64,000 bases of DNA from Didemnitutus sp047777955 (lineage in GTDB: Bacteria; Verrucomicrobiota; Verrucomicrobiia; Opitutales; Opitutaceae): positions 558,001-622,000 of the forward strand of contig NZ_CP180537.1 in the NCBI RefSeq assembly GCF_047777955.1, read 5' to 3'. The number at the start of each line of letters is the position of its first letter. The stretch's first letter is position 1. This document shows positions 17,870 to 28,125 of this stretch, piece after piece. A model generated the notes under the pieces. It was not told the DNA's origin. It ran no database searches and saw only the letters and a list, made by a program, of their open reading frames with translations. Both the position numbers and the translations under genes were made by a program.

Positions 17870-19575
17870 GCGGCGGCGGCCGCGCGGTCGCGCGGGAGGA
17901 AGAGCTGGAGGATCACGGCGAAGAGCATGCAGGCGACGCAGCCGATGACGTTATACCAAAGGTAGGAGATGCCGAGCGTGGCGAAGAGCACGAAAACAAG
18001 CACCTGGGCCGCCAGCGCGCCCCAGAAGACGGCGGTGCCGCGCACCCACTTGAGGAAGAACGCGACGAGGAACAGCCCGAGCACGACGCCGTAGAAGATC
18101 GAGGCGACGATGTTGGCGAACTGGATGAGGTTTTCCGCGAGGGTGACGCTCATGGCGAAGACGATCGCGGCCACGCCCCAGAAGGCCGTGGCCCATTTGC
18201 CGGCGGCGAGGTAGTGCGCGTCAGAGCGGCTCGCGCCGCGGAGCTGATGCAGGTGCCGGTAGAAGTCGACCACGGTGGTCGAGCCGAGGGCGTTGAGCTC
18301 GCCGGACTTCGAGGAGAAGGTCGCGGCGAAGAACACGGCCACGAGCAGGCCGATCAGGCCGTGGGGCAGGTGGTCGACGATGAAGGTGATGAAGACGTAG
18401 TCGGCGTCGGTGGTGGGCGTCTTCGGGTCGGCGGCGCGCAGGGCGGCCTTGGTCTCGGCGCGGGCGGCCTCGGTGCGCTGGTGCGCGGCGAGCGCGGCGG
18501 CCTGGGCGGCGTCGGCGCGGCGCTCGTCGCCGGCGCGCTCGGCGGCGACCCAGTCGTGCAGGTGCTGCTGCTTCTCGGCGTGGGCGGCGTTGAAGTCGGC
18601 CTCGAGCGCGCGGAGTTTCGCGCCCGACGCGCCGGCGGCCTGCTGGTGCCAGGCGGTCTGGTTGAAGAAGACCGGCGGGCGCTCGAACTGGTAGAAGACG
18701 AACACCAACGCGCCGAGCAGCAGGATGAAGAACTGCATCGGGATCTTGAAGAGCGCGTTGAACATCAGGCCGAGCCGGCTCTCGCGCAGCGAGCTGCCGG
18801 CGAGGTAGCGCTGCACCTGCGACTGGTCGGTGCCGAAATACGAGAGCGCGAGGAACATGCCGCCGAGGACGCCCGTCCAGATCGTGTAGCGCCGGTCGGG
18901 GTCGAGCGAGTAGTCGACCGCGTCGAGCTTGTGGAAGCCGCCGGCGACGGTCAGCGCCTCGTGCAGCGTGAGGCCGGCGGGGAGTTTCGCGAGGAGGACG
19001 AAGAACGCCGCGACCATGCCGGCGAAGATGACGCCGATCTGGTATTTCTGGGTGAGGTTCACCGCGGGGGTGCCGCCGGTGACGGTGTAGGCGACGACGA
19101 GCACGCCGCTGCAGAGGATGGTGAGGTCGAGCCGCCAGCCCATCACGGTCGAGAGCACGATCGCGGGCGCGTAGATGGTGATGCCGGCGCCGATGCCGCG
19201 CTGGACGAGGAAGAGCGCGGCGCCGAGCAGGCGCGTCTTCGCGTCGAAGCGCTGGCCGAGGTATTCGTAAGCGGTGTAGACGTTCAACCGGCGGAAGATC
19301 GGCAAAAAGACGAGCGAGATGACGATGAGCGCGAGCGGCGCGCCGAAGTAGTTCTGCACGAAGCCGAGGCCGCTTTCGTAGCCCTGGCCGGGCGTGGAGA
19401 GGAAGGTGACGGCGCTGGCCTGCGTCGCCATCACGGAGAGGCCGATGGTCAGCCAATGCGTCTCGCCGCCCTTCACGTAGGTCTTGAGATCGTGCTGCCC
19501 GCGCGTGCGCCACATGCCGTAGGCGGCGATGGCGACGAGCACGCCGAACATCACGAGGTAGTCGGCGGCGTTCAT
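17866..19575 (-). CDS. Sodium:solute symporter of the bacillithiol locus
   Basis: 569 residues from ATG 19575. SSS-family (SLC5-like) membrane protein with about 13 hydrophobic segments; 'LSVMATQASAVTFLSTPGQGY' and 'SYFGTDQSQVQRYLAGSS' are family signatures in the Na+-site region. About residues 320-385 form an Ala/Glu/Arg-rich, coiled-coil-like insert in a loop, longer than in typical SSS proteins. It is coupled by 4-base overlaps to the small membrane gene before it and to the BshC-like gene after it. As I recall, SSS genes sit next to bsh genes in Bacteroidetes too, so export or import of a thiol or precursor is possible, but the substrate is unproven. Confidence 0.87.
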   Translation of the reverse strand: MNAADYLVMFGVLVAIAAYGMWRTRGQHDLKTYVKGGETHWLTIGLSVMATQASAVTFLSTPGQGYESGLGFVQNYFGAPLALIVISLVFLPIFRRLNVYTAYEYLGQRFDAKTRLLGAALFLVQRGIGAGITIYAPAIVLSTVMGWRLDLTILCSGVLVVAYTVTGGTPAVNLTQKYQIGVIFAGMVAAFFVLLAKLPAGLTLHEALTVAGGFHKLDAVDYSLDPDRRYTIWTGVLGGMFLALSYFGTDQSQVQRYLAGSSLRESRLGLMFNALFKIPMQFFILLLGALVFVFYQFERPPVFFNQTAWHQQAAGASGAKLRALEADFNAAHAEKQQHLHDWVAAERAGDERRADAAQAAALAAHQRTEAARAETKAALRAADPKTPTTDADYVFITFIVDHLPHGLIGLLVAVFFAATFSSKSGELNALGSTTVVDFYRHLHQLRGASRSDAHYLAAGKWATAFWGVAAIVFAMSVTLAENLIQFANIVASIFYGVVLGLFLVAFFLKWVRGTAVFWGALAAQVLVFVLFATLGISYLWYNVIGCVACMLFAVILQLFLPRDRAAAAA

Positions 19576-19727
19576 GCGAAGTGGCGCGTCAGCCAGGTGA
19601 GAAGGGCGACCCAGAGCGCGAACACGCCGAGCACGGTCCAATACACCGCCGGCCACGTGCGCAGCACGGGCAGGCCGGTGCGCCGATCGTCCGGCGCGGG
19701 CGGGGTGTTTTCAGGCGCGGGCGGCAT
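19572..19727 (-). CDS. Small single-span membrane protein
   Basis: 51 residues from ATG 19727. A proline-rich N-terminus (PPAPENTPPAPDD) is followed by one transmembrane helix ('VYWTVLGVFALWVALLTWL'). Its TGA overlaps the symporter ATG (ATGA, 19572-19575), the clearest sign that it is a real gene and translationally coupled. The frame is open further upstream, but that extension runs into a dispersed-repeat-like stretch, so the inner ATG is preferred. No homologue recognised; an accessory subunit of the symporter is a fair guess. Confidence 0.6.
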   Translation of the reverse strand: MPPAPENTPPAPDDRRTGLPVLRTWPAVYWTVLGVFALWVALLTWLTRHFA

Positions 19728-19749
19728 GGCGCGAGGGCGCGTTTTTCTT

Positions 19750-19846
19750 TTCCACGGATGGCACGGATGGAGGCGGATTGGACGGAGCAGACGTGCGGAA
19801 CGTGATCCGTGAAAATCCGTGTAATCCGTGGCCAAATGAAACGTGC
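19750..19846. repeat. Imperfect inverted repeat of (A)TCCGTG / CACGGAT(G) units
   Basis: The gap between the PIG-L and small membrane genes holds CACGGATGGCACGGATGG (from about 19755) facing ATCCGTGAAAATCCGTGTAAT then CCGTGG (from about 19804). The same 7-base unit is repeated in tandem and in opposite orientation. Similar extragenic repeats, to my knowledge, are dispersed in Verrucomicrobia genomes. It could fold into an imperfect hairpin in RNA. Only one copy is in this window. Confidence 0.55.
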
Positions 19847-19862
19847 GCGCGCGGCATCGGGT

Positions 19863-22399
19863 TTATTCGCCTTTCAGGGACACGAGATTGGCGAACAGGC
19901 GCCAGGCGCCGGGGACGCCGGCGGGGAGCTGGCGGAAGAAGGCGAGGCCGGTGTAGACGTAGTAGCCCTTGCCATGGCGCGCCACGAGCAGGCTGCTCTT
20001 GAGCGGCGCCTCGCCCGGATCGCTCATGGCGAGCAGGGGCGTGAAGTGCGCTTCGTCCCACTTCGAGGGGAAATAGGCGCCGCGTTCCTGCACCCAGCCG
20101 GCCCAGTCGGCGGGGCCGATCAGGTTGGGCGAGGTGAGCGCGGGATGCTTGGCGAGGGCGGTGACGGCGGCGCGCTCGTCGGTGACGCGGAGTTGCGGGG
20201 CCGGGCCGTCGATCGAGAGGGCGTAGGGGGCGAGGGTGGGAGCGGCGAGGCCGTTGGGCCGGTTGTATTGCGCGACGACGGTGCCGCCCTGCTCGACCCA
20301 GGCGAAGAGTCCGGCGAGGTGGTCCTTCAGGTCGACGCGCTCGTTGAAGGCGCGGACGCCGATCACGACGGCGTCGAGGCCGGCGAGCTTTTCCGGCGTG
20401 AGGTCGGAGCCGGTGAGGCGGCGGACGGTGCAGCCCATCTGTTCGAGGCACTCGGCCACGGAGTCGCCGGCGCCGGGCAGGTAGCCGATGTGCCGGCCGC
20501 GGACCGCCAGGTCGAAGCTGACGAGGCGCGCGCTGGCCGGCGGCTGGAGCAGCAGCAGCGGCAGGTGCGCGTAACGGAGCTCGATGCGCTGGTGCGAGTA
20601 GGAACGCCCGCCGAGCTCGGCCACGGCGAGGAGCGCGCCGGTGCCGCCGCCCGCCGGGGCGGTGAGGGTGAACGTGCGGGTGAGCTTCTCGTCCGTCCGC
20701 TCGAACGCGAACGGTTGCGCGGCGGGGGCGACGGTCCAGCCCGCGGGCGCCTGCAGGCGCAGCGTGCCGGCGCCGGGGCGGACGGCGGAGAGCGTGACGG
20801 TCACTTCCTTGGCCGCGCCCGGCGCGAGGTAGAGCGTCTCGGCATTGAGCGCGAGCGTGACGGGCGGCACGACATCGAGGCGACGGCGATGCTCGCCCTG
20901 CTCGTCGCGGGTGACGCAGACCGGCTCGTCGGTGATCGTGAGCTCCTGGTCGGCGATTTGCAGGACGTAGCTGACGGAGACGGCGGGCGGGTTGTCCGGC
21001 CGGCCGATGAGGCGCGGGTCGGAGACGCGGGCGAGCCCGGCGGCGCCCGGTTCGCGGAGCCAGTAGGGCTGCGTCGGCGGCGTGCCGAGCGGCAGCGTGC
21101 CGGTCAGCTGGTCGGCGACGACGAGGAGGCCGCTGAGGATGCCGACGGGACCGCGCGCACGCACGAAGTCGCCGCCGCTGGCGCGGGTGTCGAGGTGCTT
21201 GATCTCGATGCCGGGGGCGCGCGGCTGCCAGCTTTGCGGAAAGACGACGCGGCAGTTGATTGTGACGGCTTCGCCCGGGGTGATCTCGGGGCGGTCGACG
21301 GTCGTCTCGACCGTGATGCCGAGGCAGGAGGTGAGGATGCGGTCGAGCTGCGCGCGCTTGTCGGCGACGACGGGGTCGGTCGGCAGCGCGGCGAGTTGCC
21401 GGCGCAGGTCGAGCAGGGCGGGCGCGCTGGCGCCGGGGGCGTCGGCCTTGAAGTCGGCGATGATCCGCTCGAGCGCGGCGTCGATCGCGGCGCCGCCCGG
21501 GTAGCGCTTCCAGGTGGTGTCGACGCCGTCGAGCAGGTCGCTTTTGGCCGGCGTGCCGGCGAGGAGGAGGAAGGTCTGGCCGTTGGGGCCGGTGCGCGGG
21601 CGGAGGGCGAAGCCGCCGAGGCCCTGCGTCTTGTGCTGCGAGCGGCTGAGCGCGGCGATCTGGCCGAATTCCTGGCCGGTGGTCGCGTCGGTGCCGGCGA
21701 TGTCCTGGTTGAAGGTCGGGCCGTCGAGCGGGAGCGGGGCGTTGGCGCCGCCGCCGAAGCGAAACACGTTCCAGAGAACCCGTTTCGGCTGCCAGGGCGT
21801 CAGGCCCTGCGCGAGCTGCTCGGGGTAGGCCTTGGGGTCGCCGGCGAGCTTGAACGCCTCGACCGCCAGCATGGCGGAGGCGGTGTGGTGGCCGTGGCCG
21901 CCGCTGCCGGGCGGCACGGGGAAGCGCGTGACGATGACGTCGGGGCGGAACTGGCGGATGACGCGCACGACGTCGCCGAGGACCTGCTCCTTGTCCCAGA
22001 AGGCGAGCGTCTCCTCCGGCGTCTTGGAGAAGCCGAAGTCGATCGCGCGGGTGAAGAACTGCCGGCCGGTGTCGAGCCGGCGGGCGGCGAGGAGCTCGTG
22101 CGTGCGCAGGACGCCGAGTTTCTCGTCGAAATCGCGGCCGAGCTCGTTCTGGCCGCCGTCGCCGCGGGTGAGGGAGAGGTAGCCGGTGCGCAGGCCGCGG
22201 CCGCGGGCGAGGTAGGTGATGAGCTCGGTGTTCTCGTCGTCCGGGTGCGCGCCGATGTGCAGCACCGTGCCGACGGTGCGGAGGAGCGGAGCTCCGGCGC
22301 GATGGCGGTGGGAGGCAGCGGCGCGGGCGCCGGATCGGCGAGCGCGCGGAGGGCGAGGCTGAGGCTGAGGACGGCGAGCGGGAGGCGGCGGGCGAGCAT
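19863..22399 (-). CDS. Large secreted PIG-L family deacetylase (one apparent frameshift)
   Basis: About 845 aa from ATG 22399 to TAA 19863. A signal peptide (MLARRLPLAVLSLSLALRAL) comes first. After a frame change around 22280-22310 the PIG-L domain follows: zinc motif 'HIGAHPDDENTE', 'GDGGQNELG', and 'GHGHHTASAML'. A long C-terminal part (about 500 residues) includes Ig-like strand-rich stretches and a ThuA/GATase-like region near the end ('DAVVIGVRAFNERVDL', 'GLFAWVEQGGTVVAQYN'). PIG-L enzymes deacetylate N-acetylglucosamine-type amides. It heads the locus that contains the Na+ symporter and bsh genes, so a periplasmic deacylation linked to bacillithiol or conjugate turnover is possible. 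The shift may be a missing C near 22295. Confidence 0.8.
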
Positions 22400-22494
22400 C
22401 AGGGCGGGAGCGGACGGGCGGGTGGGGGAGGGGCGACTGCCCTCAAGCGTCCTCGCGTGAGGGACCGGGGAGGGCAGCGGCCCCGACCGGAAAG

Positions 22495-22518
22495 GCGCCG
22501 CGTCGTTCGACGCGGCGC
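22495..22518 (-). terminator. Probable terminator hairpin after the DUF2911 gene
   Basis: A perfect inverted repeat GCGCCGCGTCG (22495-22505) / CGACGCGGCGC (22508-22518) lies 12 bases beyond the DUF2911 stop. On the minus strand it is followed by a short T run (CCTTTCC), a weak U tail, so it is a strong stem but a modest intrinsic terminator. Confidence 0.6.
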
Positions 22519-22530
22519 GGGGCGAGCGGG

Positions 22531-23409
22531 TTACTTGACGCGCGCGAGCAGCGCCTGGTTCAGGCGGACGTATTCCTCGCGCAGCTCGCCCGGCTTCTCC
22601 TTCTCGGCGAGGGCGAGCGATTCCTCGGCGGCGGCGCGGGCCGCGGCCTTGTCACCCATTTTTTCGAGAATGAGACCCTTGCGGTAGATCATCCACATCT
22701 GGTCGGGGCGGGCGGCGATCGCGGCGTTGATCCACTCGAGGGCCTTCGGGAGGTCGTGGTCGTTCTCGTAATAGAACATGGCGGACGAGAAGAGCAGCAT
22801 GGCGTTGGGCTTGGCCTGCTCCTTGATCGCGGCCTCGATCTTGGGCGCGAGCATGCCGACCGTGTCGACGGTGAGCGGGACGCTGACGCGGGTGTATTCC
22901 CAGTTCAGGTTGAGCGTGGCGGAGGTGTCGCGGACGTCGTTGATACCGATCCAGAAGGTCTCGACGAGCGAGGGGAGCTTGCTGACCCGGGCGGTGACGC
23001 GGGCGACGTCGTTCTTCGGGTCGTAGGCGTAGGAGCCCCATTGCGACATGTTCTTGTGGATGATGACGGTCCACTCCTGTTCGCCGGGGATGGAGAAGAG
23101 CTCGTAGGTGCCGGCGGGGACGGCGGCGCCGCCGATCTTCACGTCGGTGCTGAAGGTGATCTTGGTCGCGCTGTTGGCGCCGGTGCGCCAGATCTCGCCG
23201 TAGGGGACGAGACCGCCGAAGATCTTGCGGCCCTTCACGCCGGGGCGGTTGTAGGTCACCTCGATGTCGGTGATGCCGACCTGCTGCTTGAGCGTGGCGG
23301 GCGGGCTGGCTTGGGGCAGCACGAGCTTCGGGGCGGCCGGAGTCTGGGCCAGGGCGGTGCCGGCGAGCGCGAGGCCGACGGCGAGGAGCGGGATCAGTTT
23401 GGATTTCAT
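22531..23409 (-). CDS. Exported DUF2911 protein
   Basis: 292 residues from ATG 23409. Signal peptide (MKSKLIPLLAVGLALAGTALA, cleavage after AQ or ALA). The DUF2911 domain (about 30-180) shows the typical 'VEVTYNRPGVKGRKIFGGLVP'-like opening (here 'IEVTYNRPGVKGRKIFG'), 'GEIWRTGANSATKITFS' and 'AGTYELFSIPGE'. The C-terminal third is helical and TPR-like ('ALEWINAAIAARPDQMWMIY'). The family is widespread in Bacteroidetes and Verrucomicrobia and has no known function. It stands alone, divergent from the acyl-CoA dehydrogenase and followed by a hairpin. Confidence 0.88.
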   Translation of the reverse strand: MKSKLIPLLAVGLALAGTALAQTPAAPKLVLPQASPPATLKQQVGITDIEVTYNRPGVKGRKIFGGLVPYGEIWRTGANSATKITFSTDVKIGGAAVPAGTYELFSIPGEQEWTVIIHKNMSQWGSYAYDPKNDVARVTARVSKLPSLVETFWIGINDVRDTSATLNLNWEYTRVSVPLTVDTVGMLAPKIEAAIKEQAKPNAMLLFSSAMFYYENDHDLPKALEWINAAIAARPDQMWMIYRKGLILEKMGDKAAARAAAEESLALAEKEKPGELREEYVRLNQALLARVK

Positions 23410-23653
23410 GGGGTGAGGAAAAGGGTCCGGACGGGCACGCTAGGCATCGGCGCGAAAAGAACAAGCGCCCGCCCGCAGGAAGAGGCCGGCGGAGGCGCGG
23501 GTATTCCCGCAATTAAGAACGCTCACACCGGCCCTCGGCCAAGTTTTACCCGGCGAGCGGCGGCGGCGGCCGGTTGACCGGGGGATTTTTCGGGACGTAG
23601 TTGGACCCAAACGAACCCCCCGACCCGGCCGCGCGACGCGCGGCTGCTGCCCC
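23410..23653. other. Divergent intergenic region between DUF2911 and acyl-CoA dehydrogenase genes
   Basis: 244 bases without a gene. A TTGACC hexamer at 23574-23579 could be a -35 for the rightward gene, with a poor -10 near 23597. No clear palindromic operator was found. Confidence 0.3.
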
Positions 23654-25554
23654 ATGTCCGCCGTCCCCCCGACTTCTCCCCCGAAAACCGAAGAGACCAA
23701 GTCCGTCATCGACATGTCGAAGATGAACGAAGGTCAGCGCGCCGCGCTCCAGGTGACCGAGGCCGCCCGCGAGGCGCACGACGACCTGAGCTTCGTCGCG
23801 CAGCTCTTCATGGGCCGCTGGTCGCCGGAGAAACTCCACCCGGTGACGGAGGTCGACGCGGACGAGAAGGCCCGGGCCGACCGGTTCCTGGCGGACCTCG
23901 CGGCCTTCTTGCGCGCGCACGTCGACCCCGAGGCGATCGACCGCACCGGCGAGATCCCCGACGCGGTGATGGGCGGCCTGGCGCAGCTCGGCGCCTACGG
24001 CATCAAGGTGCCGCAGCGCTACGGCGGGCTCGGCTTCTCCCAGACGACCTACTGCCGCGCCTGCCAGCTCATCGCCAGCCACTGCGTGAACACCTTCGCG
24101 CACCTCTCGATCCACCAGTCGGTCGGCGTGCCGCAGCCCCTGATGCTCTTCGGCACCGAGGAACAGAAGCAGAAGTTCCTCCCCCGCGTCGCCGCGGGCG
24201 AGATCTCGGCCTTCGCCCTCACCGAGGGCGGGGTCGGCTCCGATCCCGCGCGGATGAAGACCACCGCGACGCCGACGGACGACGGCCAGGCTTTCCTGCT
24301 CAACGGCGAGAAACTCTGGTGCTCCAACGGCACCCGCGCCGGCCTGCTCATCGTCGCGGCGCAGACGCCGCCCAAGCTCGTCGACGGCCGGCCGCGCACG
24401 CAGATCACCACCTTCGTCGTCGAGGCGAACTCCCCGGCGTCGAGATCGTCCACCGCAGCCAGTTCATGGGCCACCGCGCCATCTACAACGGCGTGCTGCG
24501 CTTCACGAACGTCCGCGTGCCGCGCGCCCACATCGTCGGCGGCGAGGGCCGCGGGCTGAAGGTCGCGCTCACCACCCTCAACGCCGGCCGCCTCTCCATC
24601 CCCGCCTCGAGCCTCGGCGTGGCCAAGCGCGCGCTCCGCATCGCGCGCGAATGGTCCGGCACCCGCATCCAGTGGGGCGTGCCCATCGGCCAGCACGCCG
24701 CCGTGGCGGAGAAAGTCCGCCGCATCGCCGCGCACACCTTCGCGATGGAGGCCATGCTCCTCGCCACCTCGCGCATCGTCGACCGCGACAAGCACGCCGA
24801 CATCCGCCTCGAGGCCGCCCTCTGCAAGCTCTGGGGCACGGAAAAGGCCTGGGCCTGCCTCGACGACCTCATGCAGATCCGCGGCGGCCGCGGCTACGAG
24901 ACCGTCGAGTCGCTCCGCGCGCGCGGCGAGCAGCCCTACCCGGTCGAGCGCATGATGCGCGACGCCCGCGTGACGACGATCTTCGAGGGCTCCTCGGAAA
25001 TCCTCCGCCTCTTCATCATGCGCGAGGCGCTCGATCCGCACCTCAAGGTCGCCGGCATCGCCCTGAACTCCGAGCGCCCGTGGCGCGAGCGGCTGGCCAG
25101 CGCCGCCCGGGCCGCCGGCTTCTACGCCTGGTGGTATCCGCGCCAGTGGCTGCCGCTCGGCGGCGGCGCGCCGGCGGACATGCACCCGCGCCTCGCGGCG
25201 CACTTCGGCGCCGTGGCCGGGCTCTCCCGCCGCCTCGCGCGCACGCTCTTCCACCAGATGGTGAAGTTCGGCCCCCGGCTCGAGAAGCAGCAGGTGCTGC
25301 TCGCGCGCTTCGCCGACATCAGCGCCGACCTCTTCGCCATCGCCGCCGCCTGCGCCTACGCGCAGAAGCTGCTCGGCGAGGGCGAGGACGCCGCGAAACT
25401 CTGCACCGTCGTGGACGATTTCGCCGCCCAGGCCCGCCTGCGCATCCGCCAGAACTTCGACGGCATTGCGCACAACGCCGACGCCCACGGCTACGCCCTC
25501 ACGCAGCAGGTGGTCGCCGGCGAGCACGCCTGGATCGAGCGCGGCATCCTCTGA
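23654..25554 (+). CDS. Acyl-CoA dehydrogenase with C-terminal extension (one apparent frameshift)
   Basis: From ATG 23654; restored length about 634 aa. FAD enzyme of beta-oxidation type, closest to the long VLCAD/ACAD9-like group. Signatures: 'YGIKVPQRYGGLGFSQT', 'FALTEGGVGSDPARM' (FAD and substrate site), and 'RDARVTTIFEGSSEILRLF' holding the presumed catalytic Glu. The last ~170 residues form an extra helical domain. The frame breaks in the C run 24432-24435: one added C joins 'TTFVVEANSP' to 'GVEIVHRSQFMGHRA'. No signal peptide. It stands alone with no other fatty-acid genes adjacent. Confidence 0.88.
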
Positions 25555-25686
25555 GCCGCCCGCGCGGTGGGTCTTAAACCCCGCCGCGGCGAGAAAAACG
25601 TCGTGACGGCGCCCGGTGTCCGTTGAATGCGTCCGGGTCGGCCGCGGCGGCCGGCCGCGATCGCCTTGCCCCGTCATTCCGCTCCC

Positions 25687-28092
25687 ATGTCGATGAATCG
25701 TCCCGTTTCCCCGGCCGCCGGCGCCCCGCGCCGCGCGTGGATCTTCTCCCTGCTGCTGGGCGCCCTCGGCGCCGCGTCGGCCGGCGCGGCCGAGCCGGCG
25801 TGGACGCTCTGGTATCGCCAGCCGGCGCAGCAGTGGGTCGAGGCGCTGCCGGTCGGCAACGGCCGGCTCGGCGCGATGGTCTTCGGCGGCATCGAGCAGG
25901 AGCGCCTCCAGCTGAACGAGGACACGCTCTGGGCGGGCGGGCCCTACAACCCGGCCAACCCCGACGCGCCGGCTGCGCTGCCCGAGATCCGCCGGCTGCT
26001 CGCGGCCGGGCAGAACGAGGCGGCGCAGAAGCTCGTGCAGGAGAAATTCATGTCCCGGCCGATCCGGCAGATGCCCTACCAGACCGTGGGCGACCTGCTG
26101 ATCACGATGGCCGGCGGCGACGCGGCGAGGGATTACCGCCGCGAACTCGACCTCGACCGCGCCGTCGCGCGCACGGAATTCCGGATCGGCAGCGTGCGCT
26201 ACACCCGCGAGGTGTTCGCCAGCGCGCCCGACCAGGCGATCGTCGTCCAGCTCACCGCGCGCGAACTCGAGCGCGCCGACCGCCCGGCGAAGCTGAACCT
26301 CACCCTCGCGTTCCAGTCGCCGCAGCGCGCGACGGCCCGCACCGAGGGCGACGACACCCTCGTCCTCGCCGGCGTCAACGGCGAGGCCAACGGCGTGCCC
26401 GGCGCGCTGAAATTCGAGGCGCGCCTGCGCGTGCGCACCGAGGGCGGCGAGGTGTCCGCCGACGGCGCGCAGCTGCACGTCAGCGGCGCGACGAGCGTCA
26501 CGCTCGTGCTGGCGGCGGCGACGAGCTACCGGCGCTTCGACGACGTCGGCGGCGATCCGGTCGCGGCCAACCGCCGCACGCTGGCCGCGATCGCGGACGC
26601 GAGTTTTGCCGCCCTGTGTGAGCGCCACGAGGCGGCGCACCGCGCGCTCTTCCGCCGCGTCACCCTCGACCTCGGCCGCAACGCCGCGGCGGAAAAGCTC
26701 CCGACCGACGAGCGCGTGCGCCGCTCGCCCGACGAGGAGGACCCGTCGCTCGCCGCGCTGTATTTCCATTACGGCCGTTATCTCCTGATCAGCTCGTCGC
26801 GCCCCGGCACGCAGCCGGCGAACCTGCAGGGCATCTGGAACGACAGCCTCACGCCGCCGTGGGGCAGCAAATACACGATCAACATCAACACCGAGATGAA
26901 TTACTGGCCGGCGGAGATCGTGAACCTCCCCGAGTGCACCGAGCCGCTGGCCGGGCTCGTCGGCGACCTCGCGCAGACCGGCGCGCGGTTCGCGCGCGAG
27001 CACTACGGCGTCGCGAACGGCTGGGTGGCGCACCACAACACCGACCTCTGGCGCGCGGCGGGCCCGATCGACGGCGCGTTCTACGGCATGTGGCCGACCG
27101 GCGGCGCGTGGCTGGCCACGCACCTGTGGGAACACTACCTGTTCACCGGCGACCGCGCCGCCCTCGCCCGCGCCTACCCGCTGCTGAAGGGCGCGGCGCA
27201 GTTCTTCCTCGCCACGCTGGTCGAGGAGCCGACGCACCGCTGGCGGGTGACGAGCCCGTCGCTGTCGCCCGAGAACGCCCACCACCGCGGCGTGTCGAGC
27301 GCGATGGGGCCGACGATGGACAACGCGATCCTGCGCGACCTCTTCAACGCCTGCCTCGCGTCCGCGCGGATTCTCGGCACCGACGCCGCCTTCGCGGCGC
27401 AGGTGCGCGCCGCGCGCGACCGCCTGCCGCCGTTCCAGATCGGCAAGGACGGCCAGCTCCAGGAGTGGCTCGAGGACTGGGATGGCGATGCGCCCGACCG
27501 GCACCACCGCCACGTGTCGCACCTCTACGCGTTTTACCCGAGTAACCAGATCACGCGGCGCGGCACGCCGGAGCTGGCGGCGGCGGTGCAGAGGACGCTC
27601 GAGCTCCGCGGCGACCGCTCGACCGGCTGGGCGATCGCCTGGCGGCTCAACCTCTGGGCGCGGCTGCACGATGCGGAGCGCACGCACGCCATCCTCCGCC
27701 TCCTGCTCGCGCCCGAGCGCACCTACCCGAACCTCTTCGACGCGCACCCGCCTTTCCAGATCGACGGCAATTTCGGCGGCACGGCCGCGATCGCCGAGAT
27801 GCTGCTGCAATCGCACGAGCCCCTCGCGCGCGCGGCGATCGCCGCGGACGGCGCGCCGACCGCCTTCGAGATCGAGCTGCTGCCCGCCTTGCCGCGGGCG
27901 TGGCCGACCGGGCAGGTGACGGGCCTGCGGGCGCGCGGCGGCTTCGAGGTCGACCTGGCGTGGCGCGACGGCCGGCTTGCGCACGCGACGCTCCGCTCCG
28001 CCGCCGGCGGCACCACGCGCCTGCGTTACGGCGAGGCGACGCGCGACGTGACGCTCCCCGCGGGCGGCAGCTTCGGGTGGGACGGGAAATAG
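25687..28092 (+). CDS. Secreted GH95 alpha-L-fucosidase-type glycoside hydrolase
   Basis: 801 residues from ATG 25687, which places a signal peptide first ('WIFSLLLGALGAASAGA'); the frame is open further upstream without a better start. GH95 hallmarks are the N-terminal 'EALPVGNGRLGAMVFGG', then 'NINTEMNYWPAEI' (about 398-410, the two Asn that in Bifidobacterium AfcA activate water), 'SPSLSPEN' (Glu about 524, acid) and 'FQIDGNFGGTAAIAEM' (Asp about 693). GH95 includes alpha-1,2-L-fucosidase and alpha-L-galactosidase. It precedes a TonB receptor by 133 bases that contain a LacI-type operator. Whether it belongs to the same regulon is not shown. Confidence 0.9.
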   Translation: MSMNRPVSPAAGAPRRAWIFSLLLGALGAASAGAAEPAWTLWYRQPAQQWVEALPVGNGRLGAMVFGGIEQERLQLNEDTLWAGGPYNPANPDAPAALPEIRRLLAAGQNEAAQKLVQEKFMSRPIRQMPYQTVGDLLITMAGGDAARDYRRELDLDRAVARTEFRIGSVRYTREVFASAPDQAIVVQLTARELERADRPAKLNLTLAFQSPQRATARTEGDDTLVLAGVNGEANGVPGALKFEARLRVRTEGGEVSADGAQLHVSGATSVTLVLAAATSYRRFDDVGGDPVAANRRTLAAIADASFAALCERHEAAHRALFRRVTLDLGRNAAAEKLPTDERVRRSPDEEDPSLAALYFHYGRYLLISSSRPGTQPANLQGIWNDSLTPPWGSKYTININTEMNYWPAEIVNLPECTEPLAGLVGDLAQTGARFAREHYGVANGWVAHHNTDLWRAAGPIDGAFYGMWPTGGAWLATHLWEHYLFTGDRAALARAYPLLKGAAQFFLATLVEEPTHRWRVTSPSLSPENAHHRGVSSAMGPTMDNAILRDLFNACLASARILGTDAAFAAQVRAARDRLPPFQIGKDGQLQEWLEDWDGDAPDRHHRHVSHLYAFYPSNQITRRGTPELAAAVQRTLELRGDRSTGWAIAWRLNLWARLHDAERTHAILRLLLAPERTYPNLFDAHPPFQIDGNFGGTAAIAEMLLQSHEPLARAAIAADGAPTAFEIELLPALPRAWPTGQVTGLRARGGFEVDLAWRDGRLAHATLRSAAGGTTRLRYGEATRDVTLPAGGSFGWDGK

Positions 28093-28112
28093 CGGTGCGC
28101 GGCACGGCGCGC

Positions 28113-28125
28113 CGCAACGTTTGCA
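28113..28125 (-). promoter_or_regulatory. LacI-type operator (class B) before the TonB receptor
   Basis: Read on the minus strand it is TGCAAACGTTGCG, with the near-palindromic core GCAA-ACG-TTGC. It lies about 100 bases before the receptor ATG. Two more copies are at 32070-32082 and 38708-38720, the last just upstream of the local lacI gene, which makes that repressor the likely binder. Confidence 0.7.
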
